A DNA stretch of 64,000 bases, from contig JACGWO010000001.1 of NCBI GenBank assembly GCA_034509735.1, forward strand, positions 11,734,854-11,798,853, given 5' to 3'. Numbering within the stretch: the stretch's first letter is position 1; each line of letters begins with the position of its first letter. Both the position numbers and the translations under genes were made by a program. The notes beneath the pieces are model-generated. The model did no database searches and was not told the DNA's origin. It was given only the letters and a program-made list of their open reading frames with translations. Source of the DNA: Sesamum alatum (lineage: Eukaryota; Streptophyta; Magnoliopsida; Lamiales; Pedaliaceae). Positions 24,862 to 37,689 of the stretch are shown piece by piece.

Positions 24862-25135
24862 AGCTAGCATGATATATATGAATAGATTTAAACACAGAGA
24901 GATGACAGGTTTATATGTATGTTGTACTGGGGTGGAGTTGGCATGTATATATATAAGACGAGTATATATATATATATATGTATGTATAGATATGTATAGG
25001 GGTGGGGGTGGGGGTGGGGGTGGGGGGTGGGGGTAAGGACAAAGGTTGTAGAAACAAAGCATGATTCGCTGGGGGTTTAATTATATGAACAAACCAAAAT
25101 ACACTCACAAGCCAAAATGCCGTTACTGCCTTCAA
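24862..25135 (-). promoter_or_regulatory. 5' region of the bHLH gene with G-rich tract
   Basis: Upstream of the bHLH start lie a (TA)n tract at about 24964-24979 and a G-rich tract at about 24999-25034 made of GGGGTG repeats on the plus strand (the template strand of the gene). Six or more runs of at least four G, each separated by one T, meet the usual G-quadruplex pattern. A role in expression is inferred only. Confidence 0.4.
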
Positions 25136-25758
25136 AACAAGACGGTAGCTAATTTAGCACCAAAAATTCTTATCCCTATGTAACAAGTACGGGAAATTCT
25201 ATTTCAATCTGATTTAGTCAAATTTGAATTTAATATATGACTAGTATAATACATTTATTATGTGATTGGAGTACAATTCAGAAAAAGTGATCAATCACGT
25301 AGAAAGTGTATCACATTTGCTCTATGATTGATTTGGTTTGACTGAACCTGATCCGTGCAAAAAATTTCCGTCAATTCATTGCAAATGTAATAAATTTGTT
25401 ATATGAGTAGTCACTCTCTCTAAACAGTATTTTAATTATTAGTCCAAATTTGGACAAATCCAGTCCAAATTAGAATTTTTGCTACAATGTGGTATATAAA
25501 TTTTCTCAAACTCTCAAATCCCATTTTTTTTTTTTGGAGAGAGAGAGAAAATATTATTTTCTTCTTGGTTTAAAACTTTGCAATGCCATATATGGCCAAT
25601 GGGCATGATTTCTTGATTTTTATTTGTAGTTTTTTATTTTTTTAAAAAAAATCAATATAACTTTGTTCTCACCTTATAAGAAGAGTATATATATAACTTT
25701 GTCTTTATCTTGTGATTTACCTAAAAAACACATACTTAAGGAGTCATAGAGTGTAAAT
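25136..25758. other. AT-rich intergenic DNA
   Basis: No gene or clear repeat unit was seen between the bHLH upstream region and the next MITE. Confidence 0.35.
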
Positions 25759-25768
25759 ATTATGTTTA

Positions 25769-26306
25769 GGCTTAACTAAATTTTTGGTCCTGTAATTTTG
25801 GCATTTTGTCATTTTTATCCTTTACTTTTTTAGGATTGTAAAAAAATTCTGTAACTTTTTGACATTTTGTGATTTTGGTCCTTCCGATACTAAAATTTGC
25901 AAAAGTCGCCGGAAGATATCATGTGGGCCTCACGTGGTTCATTTAAATTGGGGTTTTTGTTCGGATTGGTTCACTTTTGCCATATGGATGAAAAATTAAA
26001 AAACAAAATGAGGTGGCACATGATTTATTCTGACAACTTTTGCAAAATCCGTCAGCAGAAGGACCAAAATTGCAAAATATCAAAAAGTTACAGAACCCTT
26101 TTGCAACCCCTAGAAAGATAAAGGATAAAAATGCTAAAATCGCGAGGGGCACATGATTTATTCCGACAACTTTTACAAAATCCAGCACCGAAAGGACCAA
26201 AATCGCTAAATATCAAAAATTTACAGGACTATTTTACAACCCTAAAAAAATAAAGGATAAAAATGCCAAAGTGTTATAATTACAAGATGAAAATTTTATT
26301 AAAGCC
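25769..26306. mobile_element. MULE-type MITE, family D
   Basis: A 538-bp element with inverted ends (GGCTTAACTAAATTTTT on the left, AAAATTTTATTAAAGCC on the right) and an exact 10-bp target duplication, ATTATGTTTA, at 25759-25768 and 26307-26316. Inside, a 133-bp segment is duplicated in tandem (26015-26147 and 26148-26280, diverged). The frames over it are not coding. Confidence 0.8.
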
Positions 26307-26316
26307 ATTATGTTTA

Positions 26317-28076
26317 TAAGTAATTGTTTTATTATAAGAATTTTTTATTGTCTAACTTTATAGCATGGAATATTAAACTTTTTCATTATTTTTACCAAAT
26401 ATAATTTAGTGATGTCAGGTGAGTATACAGGTCGGATTTGTTATTTCAAGTTCTAATCGCATTATTCATTCTCTCATAGTTACCATAGTTGAGAATTAAC
26501 GTGACACATATAATTTATTACAGTCGATAATTTTATTCCTGGTACGTGATAATATATCATCGATAATTCTATCAAACACTACTTACACCACATGTAACTG
26601 TTAAGATATAAATAGAAATATTTGTTCTAAGCTACATGCATGTCTTAATTAAAGAAAAATAAATCAATTTTACCATTTTCTGCTTATATTATTAAGAAAT
26701 TTTTTCCGTAAATTTATTGTCATTCTCTTTGTCCAAAATCTCCATTTCAAGAAATATCAAAGTTGTAAAACGATGTAAACAATTTTAGTTATAAACTAAG
26801 GTACTTTTCTAAAGGCATTAAGATAAGTTAGTTACAAAATCGCTGACACGAGTATAACGCTTTACCTATATAATTAATCCTACTGTAACCCTTGTTAATT
26901 ATCTCGTGAGAGCACCAACTACATATATAGAGGTAACATGATTTACATTTTTTCAAACACGCTTTTTTTCTTTAATTACAGCTTAACTTGATATAAAATG
27001 TGATTACTTTTAATTACTGTTTAACGTGAAAGAAATGCGTATGTTGCTCCCTTTAGGTAACTGTACTTTATGTAATTTTTACCCTCTTCCCAAGTGTTAA
27101 ATGTTTATATAAAAATCGTGAGTGCGTTGTATGCAACGTGCGCTGCTCCAACGCTTTCACGCACTGCCTTAACCTTCAAAACTAACTTTAATTATTATAG
27201 GGTTTAATGCAATTTATCGTCACGTGATATTATAAATGAGCAAATTAATTCTTATAAAAAAAAAAATAATTTATCCCCCTGTGTTTTCCAAAATGAAGCA
27301 ATTTACCTCCCTGTAAATTACTTTATTTGAAAAACACTGGGGTGGAAATTGCTTCATTTTAAAAAATACAAAAAGAATAAATTACTATTTATTTTTTCAT
27401 ATGGGGATAATTTTCACATTTGCAATATCATAGGGGGGTGCTTGTATTTTTCCCGTTAATTACATGCCATAAAAAAAATTAATTTTAACCCCCTTTAACA
27501 AATTATAATTATAGAGCGTATTCTTTTTTTTCTTTTTTGTGAAATAAAAATTTGAAAATTAGACGAGTTAGAGAGAAAAATAAAAGTAAAAGCAAAAGTG
27601 ATGCGTATTTTCACTAAGCAGGGAAATGAAAATTATTAATTTAGTAGTAAGCGAGTTGGACTGAAAAGCAAATTCTTGTCAGAGCATCGATTCGAAATTT
27701 TAGAGTCACACTTATTGAATGGAATTTATTCTTTTGTTTTTATCATGAATAAGATTACGAGGATAGTTGCGGTGAAAATTAAAAGAAAATGTAAAAGTTC
27801 AAATATTTGGTAAGGAAATAAAAAAGAGAAAATTATTCGTAATTTTTTTTACAAAACTACTAGAAACAGGGTTGTTACGTAATTAGTGGCGTGACGTATC
27901 GTGAGAGTGGGGATGTCGTTTAAAGAAGGAGTTCCTGCGTTTCTTACAGTAATCAATAATCATGATATTCTGTCTCTTTCTGGTTTTCTTTTTGGTTGCT
28001 CTTCTTCTTCTTACCCTTTCCCCCATTTCCTGCCATGCACCCAACCATATCCATTGGACCCATTCTACCACATGAA

Positions 28077-28116
<40 letters not shown>

Positions 28117-29080
28117 AATTATGATTAATCGTTATGATTAGTTATTGATCACGATTACGCAATAATTTTTTATATTGAACTTTGAAGTGTGGATAAAATA
28201 TTTGTTATGAGTAAGAATCATGACAAAAATAGTTTTTTTTTATGGATGACTTAAGTTTTTGCATTGATCTTTATTTAATCATGGTTAATAATAGTTATAT
28301 ACCATAGCTATAATCTAAGAGATCGTTAATTAGTATACGAATAATTAAGTAGCCCAATAAAACAATAGCGCCATGATTTTGTAAAGGATAAGTCACGAAT
28401 TTAAGGAAATTAATTTTGATCCTTCTTAAAATAACAAAAAAAATCTACTAGACCCACTCCCCCAATTTTTCCCAGTTAAAATCGACTAATGGTTTTGGAG
28501 TTGATTAATTGCTACATTAATTTATAAATAGTAGAATTAAATGTTTTGTTTTTGCCAACGGACGTTTGCGGGGTTTTCTTTTTCAAACAAAATATTACTA
28601 GTAATAAAAATAAAACATATTTTATAATTATTAAAAACCGTGTATTATAAAGGATTTTTGTGAACAATAATGCTGTAAGTTATTATATGACTTTTAAAAG
28701 GGTATTTTAAAACATTATGAACTCTTGTTGAAAATGTCGAAGATAAACTTTGTAATCTACAAAAACAACAATTTTCCTTTTCTATCTATAAAAATGATAA
28801 AAACATGAGTGACAACCCCAATGGAACCGACTAGAATTTCTATAACTGATCTACTAGAATTTCTATAACTGATCTACTGTCGTCAAAAACCAACACCCAA
28901 TCACGTAGAAATCAAATCACAAACAGTTAAAGAAATGGTAGTTAGAGTCCGTATAGAAGCATCACGAAGAATCGAAGCCCAATCGCATGTAATAAAGACA
29001 CGAAGACAAGAACAGAATAGTTTCGAATAATGTCGGTAGAAGGTTTCCGTAACCGTATTATTTTAGTTTAATAAGCTCAG
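26317..29080. other. AT-rich intergenic DNA
   Basis: No supported gene. It contains a family-A MITE (27200-27454), an (AT)n tract at about 28083-28110 and an exact 23-bp tandem duplication at 28831-28853 and 28854-28876. Confidence 0.4.
27200..27454. mobile_element. MITE, family A, degraded
   Basis: The left end (GGGTTTAATGCAATTTATC) and the right end (GTGCTTGTATTTTTCCC) form diverged inverted repeats of family A. Inner blocks CCTGTGTTTTCCAAAATGAAG and its partner TTGCTTCATTTT are also inverted. No exact target duplication was seen, so it is older or altered. Confidence 0.55.
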
Positions 29081-29414
29081 TTCTTGTTTTTGGTGTTGCA
29101 CGAATACAAAACTGTTCACATCACAGAGTTTAGGCTTTTTTATAGTATTAAGGTGCAAACATGGCTTCTTCATTGTTCATTCCCTATAAAAGCACACTTG
29201 CTATCCTTGAACACTCCTGGTTCATGGGCAAGAAAGCTCTTTCGGTTCAGGAGTAATTTACCAGAGCCGGTGTTTACCAAAGCTGTAAAACAACAAGAAA
29301 CGACGATGCAATGGGAAGGTGAAGATAGGGGGAGCGGGGTGGGGGCGGGATGGGAGTGCCGAAGAAATATTTGGGGGACAATTGTTGCTCTCGCACCAAA
29401 AATGTGGTTTACGT
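29081..29414 (-). other. probable 3' UTR of the RHG1A-like gene
   Basis: This stretch directly follows the RING-H2 stop codon on the minus strand and has no coding frame of its own. It is less AT-rich than the DNA beyond 29080. The polyadenylation site was not determined. Confidence 0.4.
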
Positions 29415-32400
29415 TCAAGTTCCCAAGCCCGTCATTTTACAGACGGGACAGAGGTTCTTTAGCATTAGCCACTGTTTGATGCAACTGGTGTGAAACTCAT
29501 GGCCGCAATCCAATATTCCAATATCATCGCCGGTGATATAGTCCTCCTGATCAGTATGAGGAAAACAAAGACTCATTTTTCGGCAGACATACCAGCATAT
29601 CAAGCATAGATTATAATACGAGACCGTCACCAGAACCAACAGATGGTAGATGCAATTTGGAGCTACCCACTTAGCAAGAATATGGGATGTGAGCCAAAGG
29701 ACATGTAAATGAGTTGTGGAGTAGAGAGATGAGTAGCAACGAATAAAAAAGGTTCCCGTTTTTTAAGGAGTTCATGTGAAAAGATGCATTTGCAAGAACG
29801 GAAAATGGCTCTGACCTGGCATATACAGCACGGCTCCATGTTTGAGGAGACTCCCATAGCTTCATATGTTCGTTGTTTCATAGAGCTCTTAATTCTCTCC
29901 TCAGTCAATCCGGTACTTACATTCCCTATTCGTTCCTCCAAAGCTAACAATTCCTGTCACACAACACGGAGTTTGACAACAATGATCCTCGAAATTTCTT
30001 TTCATTTTCTTGAAACCAAGAATGGAGAATCCAAAGGATGGGTAAATGGATTGAAGTACCTCATAAGACATATTGTCAACGTCAAGCCTCATATCTCTGT
30101 GTCTGTCATGTAACTCAGCAAACCCATTTATGAAAGGGTCAATCAGCATATAATCCTGACAGGAAAAGTTACAACATTCAGGTATCATCAGATATAAGTT
30201 TGTTCGACCCAAATTGCAAGTGCAATGGAATTCCCAAGATCGAAAAATCACAAAAGCTAATAGTTGTGTGCGTATTTGGAAATCAATCAGAGAAGAGAGA
30301 ACTAATTAAGTACAACAAAAAGATGGAAGCGCATTTAAGCTTTTCATAGGTTGCAAGCATCAACTGAGCAGGATAATTTACAGCAGCTAAAACAGCTCCC
30401 GAATAGAAATGTTTCTTTCCACCGTACATTCCAAGTCATGCACAATGTGCTGTGTGGATCAATAAGGGAACTACAATTGAAATTACAACTTGCTCTATTG
30501 CTACAAAGAAATCTATATCATTGAGCAAATATTTATAAACGTAGCATGCAACAGTAGGTTGCAGGGGTGTGCTAATGTCATTGCATAAAAGGCCCAGCCG
30601 ATACGTTAAAGGAATAAGAACAAATACTGGATTACTAATCACCACAAAGATCGAAAACAAACCTCAGCTTGTAAGTGGACACCCCTTCGCATGGCATTCA
30701 GGACTTGACGAATCTGTTCAAGTCGAAAGCAGGGAAAAGTAAGAAAGTGACAATTTCTTCAATTCACTAGAGCAGCTTTTGTTAATAACAGGGAATGTAC
30801 ATATAGAAGGCAGTTCAATTCCGTACACCTAAATTAATGCAGACCTGAACAAGCCTCAAATACTAGGCACCAAATATATTTTCTATTTGACCAGTATCTT
30901 TATCCATTTATACTATCAGATTTACCACGACATCAAGTACCTTTCCTCAGAAAGGAGGGGTATTAGCTTTATAGCGACATGCTACAGAAACATAATATTT
31001 TTCTGATGAATTCATGGAAGTTTAACAAGTCTTCCAATCTTCAATTTATCTAGGGAAGAGAAAAAGAAAACAAAAAAACAAAACATCATTCCTAGAATTA
31101 GAGGTCAGAGGTCTAAAAGCCTAACTCCGACTACAACGACTTTCTAGCTTCATTCAGCACAAACTCCTGAATAAAACGCTCATTGCGCAATCCCAGGTTC
31201 TTTCAGAAGCAAATTGGAGACATTTAATTGAAAACTTTTATGCTTCGCAATATTAGACTGACGTTACAACAAATGTTTGGAGGAGCTTTTTCCAGACAAA
31301 TTTACCAGAAATTTGTATGGTCATGGCATACAGTTATACACTACATCAACATGAATATTCGAGCTGCAAACAAAAGTCTAACCAGAGGTAACTTACCAGT
31401 CTATGTCTGCCCTCAACGGCAGCCAAAGCACGCCAACCATTAATATCATCACCTGGCATATCCATCAAGAATGCTGCTGACCTTTGGTCTAGCTGATGTT
31501 GGGCTCGACTACTACTAGCTGCCTCATCTGATGAAGAAGATGCAGAAGGTAAAAGTGCAAAGTGACTTCTCCGAATTCCAGATTCAGATTCAACCCGAGG
31601 GAAAGGAATCCAAGGAGCAGTTTCTGTTAATCTCTGATGATTTTGTGATGTCTGGTTTTGATGAGGCAACCATGCAGAGGAAGAAGTCCGGCCACCAGAA
31701 CCGGAACCAATCCGTGAACCAGAAGCATGATTTCTAGAAGAAGATGCGGAAGTTCCAGGGGCAAAGCTCCAATCAATTTGGTCTTGCAGGACATTTCTTG
31801 TCTCAGGGGCGGAAATAGTCATGGGATACTCCAGAGTATTTCTACGAGAGCTCCTAGCAATCACTTCCTCGCGCGCTCCAGGACCTCTTTCTCCAGAGAC
31901 GATGAAAGAATTTGATGAACTGCCACCTCTGGAACTGAAAGATCCATTCCAAGGATAAGAAGGCATTCCTCTAGCCTCATTAGCATGCATTAAATGAGGT
32001 TGATTCAGAGTGCTGTTTGGATTTATTGGTAGCGTCATTGGTGACCTCAACTCTGAAGAGTCAATGTTTGAGATGGGTCTTGACTGCTGCGCAGCATAAA
32101 CACCAAAATTCCTCACAGAAGTGCCTCTAGGTGTATCAAACGGAATTGACTCATGTCGTCCGTGGTTTGATCTCATAGTGAAATTTCTAGCTGAGCTTTC
32201 TGCTACTCCTGGCATACTTGAAGAAGGGAAAGAGCCAGGGGCTACTCTACTCATACCAAAACCACCACTTGGATTTGGCTGTTCCGAGTGATTAGTTGGA
32301 GACAAGTTCAGTGGGCCAGTTGAGATACTTAAATTACCTGGAGAAGAATAGCAACCAGGAAATGGATGCTGCATTATGCTCTTCTCCATTGGCTGACTGG

Positions 32401-33121
32401 AGCTTGAACTTCCACCAGGATAAAATTGTCCAGAAGTACCCTCAAGAGCCTTTCTCTTGCAAGATGAGCCCCAAGTACCAAAAGATGAACCTGATGCATC
32501 ATTATTTTCCGAAAAAGTACTAGAACTACCTGCAGAAGTTCCTACATTACTTGAAGAAGCATAAAAAGTTGGAATCTGATCCATTTCAGAATGACCAGAC
32601 TTGTAGAGACTATGAGGTAGCCCTGTTCCTAGACCTCTGTGGTAGTCATGCTCCCTCACATTTCCATGGTTTGGACTTACATTCAGGGAACCACAATTTG
32701 AGCTGTAATTTTGCAGATTGAGGGATCTTCCACTCACCTGATTGCCAACATAGCTAGCGGTGCTGATATTGGGTGGTTCAAAAGACCAATCTTCTGACCT
32801 TGAATCAGATTCAGAAGCATAGAAAGATGACGACCATCCAAGTCTCATTTTTGAATCTTCGTCTTGCATATTATTTGCGCTGGAGCTGGATTCACCACGG
32901 TCCCAACCACCAAAACTCGGACCACACTCATTAGCAGTATTTGTGCAGCTAACATTCGCATCAGTGGACGCAAGCATGTAATTTGATAATCGATTTTCAA
33001 CTGGATTCAGCATGTTACTCCAAGAAGCCGAGTGATCCATAGAAGTGTTGTTGGGCACAGATCCTTGGTTCAGATCAATTGGCTCAGGAAAGGAATCGAG
33101 GGCACCCCTTCCGCGTTGCAT
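29415..33121 (-). CDS. RING-H2 E3 ubiquitin ligase, RHG1A/MBR-like
   Basis: Minus-strand coding exons: 33121-31397, 30713-30663, 30155-30060, 29953-29816 and 29546-29415. All splice junctions are GT-AG and in phase, giving 713 aa. Residues 1-575 (one exon) are Ser/Asn/Gly-rich and probably disordered. A conserved helical part follows (about 576-660: IRQVLNAMRRG, DYMLIDPFINGFAELHDRHR, LLALEERIGNVSTGL). The C-terminal RING-H2 has C666, C669, C684, H686, H689, C692, C703 and C706. The N-terminus and this layout resemble Arabidopsis RHG1A and the MED25-binding ligases MBR1/2, which are nuclear E3 enzymes. That assignment is from family knowledge. The initiator ATG sits 3 bases after an acceptor (ATTACAG|GT), so the leader is spliced. 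A donor near 34449 (CTGAG|GTTTTA) fits a non-coding first exon. Confidence 0.9.
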
Positions 33122-33123
33122 AC

Positions 33124-34560
33124 CTGTAATTATATTATATGTCACAAAAGCTTAGACTACAAAAAAACAATTCAGGGCAGTTAGGGGTGAAGTGTTTCTA
33201 AATATCCGCAGAGGATTAAGACAAACAATGAAGTCACTAAGCCTACATAAAGCTACAGATGTGTTAAGATAATCAGAAAAAGTTGAACAAGAAAAAGAAT
33301 AACAGCTACTATTACAAATTTATCACCAACATTACACCCCAGAAAAAGGAGAAAGTGAGATTATATGCAGTCATCTCAACCATGCTCTGTGCCAGACGTA
33401 AACAAACAACATACAATAACACATATTGACCGGATCCTATGTCAAATTTCATCTAAATGATGGTTTCACATCAGAATCGTAACTTGTCATGAAAGAATGC
33501 AACTTCAAGTTATGGTCCTCACTCCTCAAGGCAGGTCGACAAAACATACTCCTGCATCTAGTTCCTAATTCAATTAACAAATTTACTTATCATCGACCAG
33601 AAGAGCCCACAGCTTGAGAAACCATGATGCTGCCCAAAGACTCCACAATCGATCATTACTAGCAAACACATGTATCATCATTGCGATTTAGCTTTCATAT
33701 TGGTTTGAATGCAATGGACAGCCTCCAGTAGACAAGCAAAATTCAATCCAAAAGAAACTTAAATCCACTAACGAAAAATTCAAAATGCAGAAGTTTCAAA
33801 GAATAAGATAAGAAGAAAATACATTCACTTCAGATAAAGGCCTTAAACTCTTGAACCTTGACACAAAGTGCACACAACAGAGATTGAGTATCACTGAATA
33901 AAGTTTCATACACTATTAGCAAGCTTCACCTGAATTCAACAAGGAATGAAAAGCAGTAATCAAATTTACCCAGAAAAAAGATGAAAAATTCACATGAACA
34001 AAAAGAAAAACGCAGCGTACTTAGTATAGATATACAGGAACAAGAAAAAGATTGTAACTTTGTGAATATCACCAACATTAAATTATATTTGACCAATGAG
34101 TTCATCCTGAATGACCCACCACAAACTCACAAAAATTAATGTCACCGAAACTCATGAATTGAAGTTCAAGATAATAACAAACCATCCGGCAACAAAAAAC
34201 TGAAGTAGAAATCATTATCTATTTGGTAAAAAAACAGGAAGCTTGTACACCTTAAGTATAGATCCCTCTTTCCAGATTTTCGATCTCAATCTCATGTAGT
34301 TCCGAAGAAAAACAATCAGTTTCGCAACAATAAAATCAAAAACAAAAATAATAAAACTGACCAAATTCAGTTCATCAATATTAATCAAACAGAAACGAAA
34401 CTCACTATCAACAAAAACAAAATCGTCAGATGGATTAAGAATAAAACCTCAGAATGAAAGGGAGATGATCGGCGGAGCCGGCGATCGGGCAATTGGGTTT
34501 TCTTTTTTCCTATTTATTTATTTTTTCTCCCCCTCTTGGGTTGAAATTATGATAATAAAC
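33124..34560 (-). other. 5' UTR intron and first exon of the RHG1A-like gene
   Basis: The coding exon begins right after an acceptor at 33125. A likely donor at about 34448 closes a leader intron of about 1.3 kb. The non-coding first exon would cover roughly 34449-34560, a GC-richer patch reading GCCGGCTCCGCCGATC on the minus strand. Upstream, at about 34821-34873, lie adjacent (CA)n and (GA)n microsatellites. Confidence 0.45.
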
Positions 34561-34846
34561 AGTAGGTGGAGAGTAAGAGGTGTTTCCAAGAAACCAAAGA
34601 GTAAATTTTTTTATCTTCTTAGCACTAAAAAATCAAATAAATAAATAAAAAATAAGAAGATTTTTTTCTTTTTTATGCTGTTTTTATTAAGGTGGGGATG
34701 ACGGTTTCACATGTAAAGAGAGATTAAAGATATGCCCACGAGAAGACAAAGCAGAAGAGGTCGCTCAGACTACGTAGTTTTTATGGATGAAAGAGAATGT
34801 GGATGTCTTTTGAGACTGCACACACACACACACACTCAGTGTGTGT

Positions 34847-34879
<33 letters not shown>

Positions 34880-35196
34880 AGCGGTGGGCTAAATGTAGAG
34901 TTTTATTGTGGTGTTCATATTAAAGAGAGGTTTTTGGGGTAATCAAGAAATTTGACCAAGGGTTAAACGCCATTTGACTTTTTTGTCCCTTGAGGTTAAA
35001 AATGTAATTCAACTCTGGTTAGAAACACAACTCTTTTTTTCGCGTGAAGGCCCAAGTGTCAGAACAAGCTCATATGTTTTGGGCCAATGGACTTTTCTAC
35101 AGGCCTTAAGCATTTTATATGTTGCCAATGGATTGTTTGTTTTTCTATCTGAAACCAGCCCAATTAGTATATCCAATGCTTACACGTTTGATTTAA

Positions 35197-35622
35197 GGGT
35201 GAATTACAACGACCTCCACTGAGGTTTGTCATAATTACGATTACCTTCTCATTTTTTTAAAAATTATAAATATCCCTTGAGGTTTGTAACGTCTAACAAA
35301 TAATCCATTTTCATTCATTTTTATGGGGTGAAGTGACCAAAATGCCCTTAGTAAAGCGAATTATTTTTTAAAATTTTTTGAATTTTTTTGGAATAAAATG
35401 CCTAGGAAGAGATTTTTTACGTTTTTTACACAGAGGAGCAATAATGTAATTTGTCTTAGCTGATTTTTTTACAATGTTAAAAGAGTAATCCAAGGCAGAA
35501 TGGACAATTCCAGACATTTGGTTAAAAATTACAAACTTTAGGGAGGTATTTGTAATTTTTCAAATAACGATGGGGTATCCGAAATTATATCAAACTTCAT
35601 GGAAGGTCCTTGTACTTTACTC
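35197..35622. mobile_element. MULE-type MITE, family B
   Basis: A 426-bp element with inverted ends (GGGTGAATTACAA on the left, TTGTACTTTACTC on the right) and an exact 9-bp target duplication, TTGATTTAA, at 35188-35196 and 35623-35631. The whole body aligns by eye with the family-B element at 20690. Confidence 0.8.
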
Positions 35623-35703
35623 TTGATTTAATTATTTTGCTTTTCAAATTTATTCTTGTGCGTGCAATTATACAATTTCCACCGTGTTTTGCAGTAGGAA
35701 TAT

Positions 35704-36995
35704 TTATAAGCCGATATTGGATTTGAGATTATATTTCAAGCATAACTTTTCTTGTTTTGTTGAAAGTAAAGCAAACAAACTTGTATAACACCAAACTAAA
35801 AAACAAAACACGTCCCAAGACATACAGAAAACAAAAGGCAAGAGTCTCACACAGAGCTCAGGTAGAGATCGCCTAGAAGCCATATGTGAAACATGGAAAA
35901 CAAATAAATGAGAAGGAACAAATTGCCGAAGATCCCCCAACGATTGTTTGATACCTTCAAAAAGCAGCCGATTCCGATGTTCCCAAATACCCGACGTGAG
36001 TGTCAATGCCAAACAAAATTGATCCATTGTACACTTTTTCGACAGGTGCCGAAGCCAACTTTCTGCCGAATCATGCCAAGCCGAAATAATGCCCCAAGGA
36101 ATATCAACTAAAGCCCAGCATTGACGAGAAAAGTCGCACTCAAGAATGGCGTGTGCTTCATCCTCAATTGCTGCCCCACAAACAGGACAACCCGAAAACA
36201 CCCTCAACTCGCCTTGACATGATATTTGAGCACATCCTGGCCAAGCTTCCACCCACGATGTTTGACTCTACCAGGAAGCCCATAGGAACAACCAACTGTT
36301 ATGTTGCCCCCGAGCTCGAGGATTCAACCAGTTCTCTATTAAGTCTAGCATATTCACGTTCAGCAAGTTTATAAGCACTTTGACAGAAAAACAACCGGTC
36401 TTTGAAAAATGTGATCCGGATAAGGTGATTGTAGTAAAGGATTTAATTGCTGAAATGCACTGGACGTCCTCGGCACAAAATAAATCATGAAGTTTACTTA
36501 AATCCCCCAAATTTGTTGATTTGGTAAGAAAAGATCACACACATGTAAAGAAGTAGACTAGTCGTGACATAGAGTAATGGGCCGAAAACAAAACGGATGC
36601 GGTACCCAACAATGTGACCAAACCCGGATGCGAGTACCATCGCCCACACCCCATCGACAACCTGCATTGGTGATGAATTTCACACGCATAATGCCTCTGC
36701 CACGTTGCCGAAGGATTACGACCAAATGCATTACTGAAATCAGTATTCGGATAATTACGGGCTTTAAGTACCTTAGCTAAGAGAGTGTCGGGGTGTTTAA
36801 GCAACCTCTAGGCCTGCTTTGCCAATAGCAAGGTTAAAACGACGCAAGCCCAGATCACCATGTTGTTTACTCTCATAAAGCTCGGGCCATGTGATCCAAT
36901 GTATCCAAGGATGTTTCGGCAAATTTCGTCGGAGTTCCTTGTTGTTTGGGAACTTCTTAGGAGTTCCTCTTGTTGAGAATTTTCGAAACTTCATT
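35704..36995 (-). pseudogene. LINE (non-LTR retrotransposon) 3' coding remnant
   Basis: Broken minus-strand frames show the C-terminal part of a plant LINE ORF2. From upstream to downstream they give PWIHWITWPELYESKQHGDL, then LLKHPDTLLAKVLKARNYPN and NPSATWQ. A frame-shifted GVGDGTRIRVWSHCW follows, and finally a zf-RVT zinc-binding segment (GCPVCGAAIEDEAHAILECD with WALVDIPW and IWEHRNRLLFEG). Several stops and frameshifts separate these blocks. The catalytic reverse-transcriptase core and ORF1 are absent: the upstream side ends in the tandem array at 36917-37553. Confidence 0.8.
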
Positions 36996-37553
36996 GGAGT
37001 TATTCTTGTTGAAATATTTTAAAACTTCGTAGGAGTTCCTTGTCGTTTGGGAACTTCTTAGGAGTTCCTCTTGTTGAGAAATTTTGGAACTTCGTATGAA
37101 TTCCTCCTCTTGTTGAGAAATTTTGGAACTCCGTAGGAGTTCCTTGTCGTAGGGAACTTCTTAGGAGTTGTTCTTGTTGAAATATATTGGAACTTCGTAG
37201 GAGTTCCTCTTGTTGAGAAATTTTGGAACTTCTTAGGAGTTTCTTGTCGTATGGGAACTTTTTAGGAGTTCCCCTTGTTGAAATATTTTGGAACTCCGTA
37301 GTAGTTCCTTGTCGTTTGGGAACTTTTTAGGAGTTCCTCTTATCGAAATATTTTGGAACTTCGTAGGAGTTCCTCTTGTTGAGAAATTTTGGAACTTCGT
37401 AGGAGTTTCTTGTCGTATGGGAACTTCTTAAGAGTTCCCCTTGTTGAAATATTTTGGAACTTCATAGTAGTTCCTTGTCGTTTGGGAACTTCTTAGGAGT
37501 TCCTCTTGTCGAAATATTTTGGAACTTCGTAGGAGTTCCTTGTTTTGTAGGGG
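36917..37553. repeat. 19-core tandem array with hairpin cores
   Basis: An array of about 637 bp built on a 19-20 bp core, GGAACTTCGTAGGAGTTCC. In each core GGAACT and AGTTCC are reverse complements around a 7-base spacer. I count 19 cores. Two linkers tend to alternate, a shorter TTGTCGTTTG-type and a longer TCTTGTTGAGAAATTTT-type, so the repeat has a higher-order unit of about 65-70 bp. The first core overlaps the broken end of the LINE coding remnant. Confidence 0.85.
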
Positions 37554-37633
37554 TGGGGGAATCATTGAATTATAAAAAGAGATTAGAATAGACTTGTGGA
37601 GGTTAAGTTGTAATTTATTGACCAATCAAACTT

Positions 37634-37689
37634 TAGGCATCCTGCCATATTACATGATACTTTACGGAAACTTTTCTAATAACTGTTCC
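37634..37689 (+). repeat. 56-bp direct repeat, copy 1
   Basis: Begins TAGGCATCCTGCC and ends TAATAACTGTTCC. It matches copy 2 (38925-38980) at 54 of 56 positions by eye. The two copies bracket the LTR-like element at 37690-38924. Confidence 0.8.

Noticed and set aside
28829..28876. Exact 23-bp tandem duplication
   Set aside because: Two copies of a short sequence in non-coding DNA are common slippage products. Noted in the feature list only.
36917..37553. Tandem array considered as a CRISPR-like array
   Set aside because: The spacers are themselves repeated, this is plant nuclear DNA, and no cas genes are present. It is a minisatellite-type repeat.
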